A stretch of 61,732 nucleotides of DNA from Microbispora triticiradicis. GTDB taxonomy: Bacteria; Actinomycetota; Actinomycetes; Streptosporangiales; Streptosporangiaceae. Position 1 is the stretch's first letter. Each line of letters begins with the position of its first letter. The DNA lies in NCBI GenBank assembly GCA_003260025.2, contig QFZU02000084.1, positions 1 through 61,732 on the forward strand, in the 5' to 3' direction. The notes beneath the pieces were generated by a model. It was given only the letters and a program-made list of their open reading frames with translations, ran no database searches and was not told the origin of the DNA. The position numbers and the translations under genes were made by a program. Of this stretch, positions 55,702 through 61,732 are shown piece by piece.

Positions 55702-56903
55702 GGTCGTTCCCGCCAGTCGTCCGGCAGCATGTGGTCCAGCACGTCGTCGACGGTCACGGCGCCGAGCAGGCGCCCCAGCTCGTCCACGACGGGGACCGCG
55801 ACCAGGTTGTACGTCGCGAGGTACGCCGCCACCTCGGACACCGTGAACTCCGGCCTGATCGGGTCCACGGTGATGTCTATCACGCTGCCGAGCAGCGTCG
55901 ACGGCGGCTCCCGCAGCAGGCGCTGGAAGTGCGCCACGCCCAGGAAGCGCCCGGTGGGCGTCTCGCTCGGCGGCCGGGCGACGTACACCTGGGCGGCGAT
56001 GGCCGGCGTCTGCTCCTGCTGCCGGATGTGCGCGAGGGCCTCGGCCACCGTCGCGGTCGGGGGCAGGACGACCGGCTCGGTCGTCATCATGCCTCCGGCC
56101 GTGTCCTCGCGGTAGCTCAGCAGCCGCCGGACCGGGGCGGCCTCCTCGGGCATCATGAGGCGCAGCAGGCCCTCGGCCTGCTCGGCGGGTAGTTCCTGGA
56201 GCAGGTCGGCCGCGTCGTCCGGGCCCATCTCCTCCAGCACGTCGGCGGCCCGGTCCCGGTGCAGCCGGCTCAGCACGAGCACCTGGTCGCGCTCGGGCAG
56301 CTCCTCCAGGACGTCGGCGAGGCGGTCGTCGTCCAGCGCGGCGGCCACCTCCGCCATCCGCTCGCTGGGCAGTTCGTGCAGCATGTTCGCCAGGTCGGCC
56401 GGGCGCAGCGCCTCGAACACGGCGAGCAGGTTGGCCGCGCCCTGGTCCTTCTGGACCCCGGCGAAGCCGGAGACGTCCTCCCAGTCGACGATGAGCGTCT
56501 CGCCCCTGCGCCGCGACCCCCGCCGTACGGCGACCTTCGCGATCAGCCAGTCGGAGGGGCGGGTCCGCTCCATCGCGAGGTCCTGCACGGTGACCCGCTC
56601 GCCGCGGTACTCGACGCTGCGGTCGAGCATCTCGCCGATGGCCAGCGTCTCGGTGTCCCGGCACTCGAACCTGCGCATGTTGAGCTTGCCGGTGAAGATG
56701 ACGGCGCGGGCCTCGATGGAGGTGATCCTGGTGACAGGCAGGAAGACCCGGCGGCGCGGCTGCACCTCGACGACGAAGCCGTGGACCCGGGGGAGCAGCG
56801 GCCCCCGCAGCGAGACGACGACGTCCCGGATCCGGCCGATCTGGTCGCCGGCCGGGTCGAAGACCGCCACCCCCGCCAGGCGGGCCACGAAGATCCGATC
56901 CAC
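55698..56903 (-). CDS. PRC-barrel, MgtE-N and CBS-domain protein without transporter domain
   Basis: A 401-residue soluble protein: PRC-barrel-like N-terminus (about 1-70), MgtE N-domain repeats (about 150-275: ADLANMLHELPSERMAEV, ADVLEELPERD) and a CBS pair (about 280-395). The membrane pore of the magnesium channel MgtE is absent, so this is a Mg-sensing-type module, not a channel. GTG 56903 is preceded by TAACCT six bases upstream (leaderless). It matches Rv1232c in position and is coupled to DUF1003. Confidence 0.87.
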   Translation of the reverse strand: MDRIFVARLAGVAVFDPAGDQIGRIRDVVVSLRGPLLPRVHGFVVEVQPRRRVFLPVTRITSIEARAVIFTGKLNMRRFECRDTETLAIGEMLDRSVEYRGERVTVQDLAMERTRPSDWLIAKVAVRRGSRRRGETLIVDWEDVSGFAGVQKDQGAANLLAVFEALRPADLANMLHELPSERMAEVAAALDDDRLADVLEELPERDQVLVLSRLHRDRAADVLEEMGPDDAADLLQELPAEQAEGLLRLMMPEEAAPVRRLLSYREDTAGGMMTTEPVVLPPTATVAEALAHIRQQEQTPAIAAQVYVARPPSETPTGRFLGVAHFQRLLREPPSTLLGSVIDITVDPIRPEFTVSEVAAYLATYNLVAVPVVDELGRLLGAVTVDDVLDHMLPDDWRERP

Positions 56904-56988
56904 CCTGCCAGGTTACGCAAGGATGCGGGCCGGTCCGTGTTGTGACAGGATCAAAGCCTTTTATTGGTGATTACATGGGCAGGTGGCG

Positions 56989-57933
56989 ATGAGGGCGGTC
57001 AGCCTGGCGATCGCGGGCGTATCGGCCTTCTGCTTCGGGTTCTCCGGCCCGATGGCGAAGATCCTCGGTATGGCGGGGCTCACTCCGCTGGAGGCCGTGT
57101 GGGTCCGCATGGCGGGGGCGGGGGTGCTCCTGCTGCTGGTGCTGGCCGTCTTCAGGCCGCGGGCGCTGCGCATCCCCCGCGACCGCCTGCCCTTCTTCGC
57201 GGCGTACTCGGTGATCGCGGTCGCCGCCGTGCAGGGCCTGTTCTTCGTCGCCATCACGCGCCTGCCGGTCGGTGTCGCGCTGCTGCTGGAGTACACCTCT
57301 CCGGTGCTGGTGGTCCTGTGGGTGCGGTTCGTACGGAGGGTCCGGCTGCCGCGCTCGGCCTACCTGGGAGCCCTGGTCGCGGTCGCCGGCCTGGCGATCG
57401 TCGTCCAGGTCTGGGAGGGTCTGCGCCTGGACGCGCTCGGGCTGCTGCTGGGCCTGCTGGCCGCGGCCTGCTGCGCCGGATATTTCCTGATGAGCGATTC
57501 GTTCGGCGACGACGTGGACACGCTGGGCCTGATCGGCTGGGGCATGCTCGGCTCCGCGGTGGTGCTGCTGCCCGTCTCGCGGCCGTGGCAGATCGACTGG
57601 GCGGCGTTCACCCGCACGGCCGAGGTCTCCGGGCACACCGTGCCGGTCGCCGCGGCCGGCTTCTGGATGATCGTGGTGGCCACCGTGGTGGCGTACACGA
57701 CGGGGGTCACCGCCGTACGGCGCCTGTCGGCGGCGGTCGGCGCGACGGTCGCGTCGGTGGAGGTCCTCGCCGGCGCGCTGATCGCCTGGGTGCTGCTCGG
57801 CGAGCACCTCGGCGCGGCCCAGATCACCGGGGGCGCGATCGTGCTCGCCGGCGCGTTGTTCGCCCAGTCGGCGACCACGCGGATCGCCGCCGCGCACCAC
57901 GCCCCCGAGACGCCGCAGGCCGTACGCGTGTAA
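56989..57933 (+). CDS. EamA (DMT) family transporter
   Basis: A 314-residue protein with about ten membrane helices forming two EamA repeats (about 5-135 and 145-295), the second ending with the conserved EVLAGALIAWVLLGEHL. Family members export amino acids or other small metabolites, often of the RhtA type; the substrate here is unknown. ATG 56989 is chosen over a GTG two codons earlier because homologues start near the first helix. It is divergent from the MgtE-N gene. Confidence 0.87.
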   Translation: MRAVSLAIAGVSAFCFGFSGPMAKILGMAGLTPLEAVWVRMAGAGVLLLLVLAVFRPRALRIPRDRLPFFAAYSVIAVAAVQGLFFVAITRLPVGVALLLEYTSPVLVVLWVRFVRRVRLPRSAYLGALVAVAGLAIVVQVWEGLRLDALGLLLGLLAAACCAGYFLMSDSFGDDVDTLGLIGWGMLGSAVVLLPVSRPWQIDWAAFTRTAEVSGHTVPVAAAGFWMIVVATVVAYTTGVTAVRRLSAAVGATVASVEVLAGALIAWVLLGEHLGAAQITGGAIVLAGALFAQSATTRIAAAHHAPETPQAVRV

Positions 57934-58008
57934 GGGGGGCGGGTAAGGGGGTGCGGGTTCAGGGGGCGCGGGCCGTGCCGCGGCGGCCTGCCATCCACCG
58001 GATCTCGC

Positions 58009-58014
58009 TACGGT
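58009..58014 (+). promoter_or_regulatory. Probable -10 box of the CoA-ester lyase gene
   Basis: TACGGT ends six bases before ATG 58021 and fits a leaderless start. No clear -35 is seen. Confidence 0.4.
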
Positions 58015-58020
58015 AGGGCC

Positions 58021-58959
58021 ATGCGCGCGCGACGTTCCTGCCTGGCGGTGCCCGGCAGCAACCCTCGATTCCTGGAGAAGGCCCAGGGCCTGGGCGCCGA
58101 CGAGGTCTTCCTCGACCTGGAGGACTCCGTCGCCCACGGCGCGAAGGAGGAGGCGCGCCGCAACGTGGTCACCGCCCTGCGGCAGGGCGACTGGACGGGC
58201 AAGACGGTCGTCGTCCGGGTCAACGACCTCACCACCCAGTGGACCTACCGGGACGTCGTCGAGGTGGTCGAGGGCGCCGGTGACAGGCTCGACTGCCTGA
58301 TGCTGCCGAAGGTCCGGGACGCCTCGCACGTGGCCTGGCTCGACACCCTGCTCGGCCAGATCGAGCGGGCCGTCGGGCTGCCCGAGGGCCGCATCGGCGT
58401 CGAGGCCCAGATCGAGGACGCCCGGGGGCTCGTCGAGATCGACGACATCGCCCGGTCCTCGCCCCGGCTGGAGACCCTGGTCTTCGGCCCGGCCGATTTC
58501 ATGGCCTCCATCGGCATGCGGACGCTGGTGGTCGGGGAGCAGCCCCCCGGATACGACGAGGGGGACGCCTACCACTACATCCTCATGCGCATCCTGATGG
58601 CCGCCCGCGCGTACGGCCTGCAGGCCGTGGACGGGCCGTACCTCCAGATCCGCGACCTGGACGGCTTCCGGCGGTCGGCGAGGCGGTCGGCGGCGCTGGG
58701 CTTCGACGGCAAGTGGGTGCTGCACCCCTCGCAGGTCGAGGCGGCCAACGAGGTCTTCTCCCCGTCCCAGGAGGACTACGACCACGCCGAACTGATCCTC
58801 GACGCGTACGAGTACTACACGACGGTCGAGAAGCGGGGCGCGGTGATGCTGGGCGACGAGATGATCGACGAGGCGTCGCGGAAGATGGCGCTGGTGGTCG
58901 CGGCCCGGGGCCGCGCCGCCGGGCTCGCCCGCACGAGCGCCTTCACCCCGCCCTCCTGA
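58021..58959 (+). CDS. HpcH/HpaI-family CoA-ester lyase (citryl/malyl-CoA lyase-like)
   Basis: A 312-residue TIM-barrel lyase. The family motifs are SCLAVPGSNPRFLEKA, ADEVFLDLEDSVAHGAKEEAR (metal and CoA site; split as VFLDLEDSVAHG), CLMLPKV, EAQIEDARGL and LVFGPADFMASIG. The C-terminal KWVLHPSQVEAAN is typical of malyl-CoA/methylmalyl-CoA lyases. It cleaves or forms a 3-hydroxyacyl-CoA from glyoxylate or acetyl-CoA; the exact substrate is inferred. A TACGGT box lies six bases before ATG 58021. Confidence 0.87.
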   Translation: MRARRSCLAVPGSNPRFLEKAQGLGADEVFLDLEDSVAHGAKEEARRNVVTALRQGDWTGKTVVVRVNDLTTQWTYRDVVEVVEGAGDRLDCLMLPKVRDASHVAWLDTLLGQIERAVGLPEGRIGVEAQIEDARGLVEIDDIARSSPRLETLVFGPADFMASIGMRTLVVGEQPPGYDEGDAYHYILMRILMAARAYGLQAVDGPYLQIRDLDGFRRSARRSAALGFDGKWVLHPSQVEAANEVFSPSQEDYDHAELILDAYEYYTTVEKRGAVMLGDEMIDEASRKMALVVAARGRAAGLARTSAFTPPS

Positions 58960-59015
58960 AGCCCTCCCGAAGGCCCGCCTGAAGCGGGCGTACGAGGGCC
59001 GCGAAGAATGGACAC

Positions 59016-60152
59016 ATGAGCGAGACACAGCCGGATCCGCACCGGCTTCCCGCGGTCTACCTGGCTCCCGGGCCCTACGCGGGCGGGACCGCGTGGCCGG
59101 CCGGCCCGCCGCCGGGATGGCACCCCGGCCGGTACCCGCGCGGGCCCCAGTGGGGGGACGCGGCCTGGGGAAGCTCTCCGTGGGGAGGCCTCCCTGCCGC
59201 ATGGGGAGGTCCTGTCTGGGGAGGCGCTGCCTGGGGGCCGCCCGCGCGGACGCGCTGGGACGTCCCGCCGCCGCCCGGCACGCCGTACGACCAGATGGCG
59301 CGCACGGTCCTGAACCGCTGGTGGCGGCCCATCGTGGGCACCCTGGCGATCGTGGCGACCTTCGTGGTGATCTCCATCGGGGCGGGGCTGGTGGCCTACC
59401 TCGTCTCCCTGGTGACCCGGGTGCCGATGACGGGGTCGGGACCCCGGCTGTTCGCCGATCCCGTGCTCGACCTCGGGTTCCAGCTGGGCGTCATCGCGTT
59501 GCTGCTCCCCCTGGTGCTCGGCGCGGCGTGGGTGTTCCAGCGGAGGCCGCCCGGGTCGCTCTCCTCGGTGGCCCTGCGCCTGCGGTGGAGGTGGCTGGCG
59601 GCCTGCCTGCTGGTCGCTGTGGTGTCGGTCGTGCTCGGGCAGGCCGCCGAGGCCGGGATGCTGCTGTCGGCCGGAGTGGGTCCGGGGTACGGCTGGGCGG
59701 GCTGGGGGGCGTTCCTCCCGGCCCTGATCGTCATCCTGCTGCTCGTGCCGTTCCAGGCGGCGGCCGAGGAGTACGCCTACCGGGGCTGGATCATCCAGGG
59801 GCTGGGGGCGTACTTCCGCAGTCCGTGGCCGGCGATCCTGCTGGGCGCGGTGGCCTTCGCCGCCTCGCACGGCTACACGGGCTGGGGGATCGTCTACGTC
59901 TTCGTGTTCGGCGTGCTCATGGGGTGGCTCGCGGTCCGCACCGGCGGGCTGGAGGCGCCGATCGCCCTGCACGCCTCGAACAACGTCGTGGCGTTCGGGC
60001 TCGTGGCCGCCTCCGGCGACATGAACGGCGCCCTGGAGCAGGGTGCGGTCCCGTGGCAGGCTCTGATCGGATCGGCCGTCCAGTTCGCGGTTTTCGGGTT
60101 TGGTGTCCTAATAATCGCCCGAAAGTGGGCAATTCAGACTCTCTCCCGATAA
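59016..60152 (+). CDS. CPBP family intramembrane glutamic endopeptidase
   Basis: A 378-residue protein. A Pro/Gly/Trp-rich cytoplasmic N-terminus (about 1-95, with repeated WG motifs) precedes eight or so membrane helices. The CPBP motifs are EEYAYRGW (EExxxR), FAASHGYTGWG and ALHASNNVV, which carry the catalytic Glu and His residues. CPBP proteases process prenylated proteins or small peptides, including bacteriocin-related ones; no partner gene is adjacent. Confidence 0.87.
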   Translation: MSETQPDPHRLPAVYLAPGPYAGGTAWPAGPPPGWHPGRYPRGPQWGDAAWGSSPWGGLPAAWGGPVWGGAAWGPPARTRWDVPPPPGTPYDQMARTVLNRWWRPIVGTLAIVATFVVISIGAGLVAYLVSLVTRVPMTGSGPRLFADPVLDLGFQLGVIALLLPLVLGAAWVFQRRPPGSLSSVALRLRWRWLAACLLVAVVSVVLGQAAEAGMLLSAGVGPGYGWAGWGAFLPALIVILLLVPFQAAAEEYAYRGWIIQGLGAYFRSPWPAILLGAVAFAASHGYTGWGIVYVFVFGVLMGWLAVRTGGLEAPIALHASNNVVAFGLVAASGDMNGALEQGAVPWQALIGSAVQFAVFGFGVLIIARKWAIQTLSR

Positions 60153-60287
60153 ATCTCACTAGAGAGGTATGGTCCCCGGGGCTTTCCCGTGTTGCTCTGG
60201 ATTCGTGATGGGGTATCACTGTGATCGCTTTGCCGTAATAGAGGTGGAACGGTCCGGATTGACCTCTCCGGGGAGGAGGTACTGAGC
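60153..60287 (+). promoter_or_regulatory. Likely promoter region of the terminal membrane-protein gene
   Basis: This 135-base gap is less GC-rich than average. It contains TAATAG (60236-60241) as a possible -10 box with TTTGCC nearby, the short dyad ATCACTGTGAT (60214-60224) and a strong ribosome-binding site GGGGAGGAGG (60270-60279). Confidence 0.35.
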
Positions 60288-61732
60288 GTGGCCTCGGGCC
60301 CCGACGAACGTGACCGCCGGCGTACGCCCGGTGAGCAGGAGACGCCCGCGCCCCCTCCGGAGCTGCATCACCGGCCGCCGGGTCCCTCCCCGTGGGCACT
60401 GCCCCCCTTCGCCGCCCCCGTACCCGAGGACGCCTTACCCGAGGAGCCCTTATCCGGGGACGTCCTGTCCGGGGACGACGAGGACACCCGGCCCTACCGC
60501 AGATTCGGCGACCCGGAACCACGCCCCGAACCCCCGGCAGGGCCTCAGGCAGGATCGCAGGCGGGGTCTCAGGGCGAGGCGCACGACTGGGCGCCGCGGC
60601 CGGAGGCGGAGGACCCGCCCCACTTATCCGGCGGCCACCCGCACCGGACCGGCCGCAGGCCCTACTCGGCCCCGTACGGCGCCACAGACGCAGGAGCCGC
60701 GGACACGGGAGCCACCGGCCCACCCGGCTCCCCTCAGGACTCCACCACCTGGCACGGCGAGGGTGCCAGGTCGACCGGACCGTCGGAGGCCGGACCGTCG
60801 GAGGAAGCGGGCCGGCGGCGGCGCGTCGTGGACCGGCCGGACAAGCTGGTCGCCTCGGGCCCGCCCCGGCAGCGCCGGGCGCAGATCCCGCGTGAGAACC
60901 CCGACGGCCCCGGGGCCCCCGAGATCGACACTCCGCCGTCCGGCCCGCTGCGTCCCCCGGCTGGACAGGAGACGGCGGGACACGAGGCGACGGGACAGGA
61001 GCACGTGTGGGCGCACACGCCCCCCGAGCCCGCCTCCCGCTACGACCCGGACACAGACGACCGGGAGCCGGGTGAGCCGGAGACAGGCGAGCAGGGCATC
61101 CGGATGCGCCCGGAGATCCCCGTCGAGCCGGAGCCCGGTCCGGAGTTCGGCCCTGAGTCCGGTCCTGAGTTCGGGCCGGAGCCCGGGCCACGGCCCGGAC
61201 CCGAGGCCGGGCCGGTCGAGCGCATCGGCCGCCCGCCGGGAGGCCGCCCGGCCCGGCACGACGTGCTCGTGGCCGTGGGGCCGCCGAGACCGGGCGGAGG
61301 GCGCCACCACAGGCGGGTGCTGCCGGGCCGTGGCTCGCCGGTCCGGGGGCTGCCCCGGCTCGTCACGCCGCTGGTCGTCGCGGCGGTCCTCGTCGTGGCG
61401 GCGGTGCTGGGCGTGGCGGTGGTGAAGTGGTCCAGGGGCCCGGCCACGACCGGGCTGCGGCTCGCCGCGGGCGACGGCCAGTCGGGCGACACCGCCTTCG
61501 CCGCGCCTGGCCTGCCGGGCAACGGCTCCAGCCAGGTGCTCAACGCGTTCGCCTCGGCGGGCTCGACCGTCGTGGCGGCGGGCAGCGACACGACCGGGGC
61601 GCTCGCCCGGCCGCTGTTCCTCGTCTCCGCCGACGGCGGCGCGCACTGGCAGCTGGGCCGGGTCGCCGGAGCCCCGGGCTACGAGACCGCGGCGGCGGCC
61701 GTGGGCCGGGTCGCGGGCGGCGACGGCCGCTG
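60288..61732 (+). CDS. Large membrane protein with disordered cytoplasmic half and extracellular Asp-box domain (3' end outside window)
   Basis: The frame runs open from GTG 60288 (GGGGAGGAGG upstream) to the window end: 481 residues without a stop. Residues 1-355 are disordered, rich in Pro, Glu, Gly and Arg, with a GPE-type repeat near 280-310. A membrane helix follows at about 363-383 (LVVAAVLVVAAVLGVAVV). The start of an extracellular domain contains SADGGAHW, an Asp-box (BNR) motif, implying a beta-propeller beyond the window. Function is unknown. Confidence 0.7.
   Translation, partial: MASGPDERDRRRTPGEQETPAPPPELHHRPPGPSPWALPPFAAPVPEDALPEEPLSGDVLSGDDEDTRPYRRFGDPEPRPEPPAGPQAGSQAGSQGEAHDWAPRPEAEDPPHLSGGHPHRTGRRPYSAPYGATDAGAADTGATGPPGSPQDSTTWHGEGARSTGPSEAGPSEEAGRRRRVVDRPDKLVASGPPRQRRAQIPRENPDGPGAPEIDTPPSGPLRPPAGQETAGHEATGQEHVWAHTPPEPASRYDPDTDDREPGEPETGEQGIRMRPEIPVEPEPGPEFGPESGPEFGPEPGPRPGPEAGPVERIGRPPGGRPARHDVLVAVGPPRPGGGRHHRRVLPGRGSPVRGLPRLVTPLVVAAVLVVAAVLGVAVVKWSRGPATTGLRLAAGDGQSGDTAFAAPGLPGNGSSQVLNAFASAGSTVVAAGSDTTGALARPLFLVSADGGAHWQLGRVAGAPGYETAAAAVGRVAGGDGR

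Noticed and set aside
55698..56903. MgtE-N/CBS protein considered as a magnesium transporter
   Set aside because: It has no membrane segments; only the regulatory domains of MgtE are present.

Overview
This window is chromosomal DNA of a high-GC, filamentous-type actinobacterium, most likely of the order Streptosporangiales (the order is my inference). The pointers are very high GC, frequent GTG starts, a mycothiol deacetylase (mshB), a seven-iron ferredoxin, MmyB-type regulators, and a block in the same order as Mycobacterium tuberculosis Rv1202-Rv1232c (dapE, LOG proteins, DivIVA-domain protein, tag, DUF3117, O-methyltransferase, sigE-rseA-htrA-tatB, mrp, MgtE-N protein). I see no rRNA, tRNA, CRISPR array, insertion sequence or prophage.

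Layout. 1-4.1 kb: end of a conjugation-like envelope cluster (glycine/serine-rich tail, VirB8/TcpC-like protein, transglycosylase-NlpC/P60 enzyme, Nudix hydrolase), a PYPQQ-repeat membrane protein and a strong terminator. 4.1-7.6 kb: a mycobacterial Sdh1-type succinate dehydrogenase operon with two Crp-like sites upstream. 7.8-11.1 kb: a translationally coupled signalling operon (REC-PP2C phosphatase, CHASE3 histidine kinase, CheY-like receiver). 11.2-15.9 kb: a LysR regulator divergent from a second, unrelated sdhCAB operon, with two palindromic LysR boxes between them. 16-19.7 kb: two STAS proteins, a sensorless histidine kinase, an MmyB-type regulator, and a two-gene HTH/ClpC-N-domain operon under paired perfect operators. 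19.8-28.8 kb: a heterodimeric ABC exporter with complementary degenerate ATP sites, an S9 peptidase, mshB, small membrane proteins, an MBL-fold hydrolase and an RraA-like protein. 28.9-38.1 kb is the accessory region: a decayed DUF222/HNH gene, an empty 0.55 kb stretch, a cysteinyl-tRNA-synthetase-like protein without ATP-site signatures, and a three-gene unit of a RelE-UvrD helicase flanked by two paralogous HTH proteins. 38.2-48.7 kb: methyltransferase, lipoprotein, fdxA-dapC, dapE, LOG pair, DivIVA, tag, PaaX, DUF3117. 48.8-61.7 kb: pepA, O-methyltransferase, sigE stress operon, mrp, DUF1003, MgtE-N/CBS protein, EamA transporter, CoA-ester lyase, CPBP protease and a truncated membrane protein at the end.

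How it fits together. Two different succinate oxidation/fumarate reduction complexes lie within 12 kb under different control (Crp-like sites versus LysR). The sigE block is an envelope-stress circuit with an ECF-type promoter in front of the sigma gene. dapC and dapE serve lysine/peptidoglycan precursor synthesis. The best candidate for an undescribed system is the helicase unit at 32.5-38.1 kb; the second is the HTH/ClpC-N-domain operon at 18.8-19.7 kb. Many genes look leaderless, with a TANNNT box six to eight bases before the start codon.
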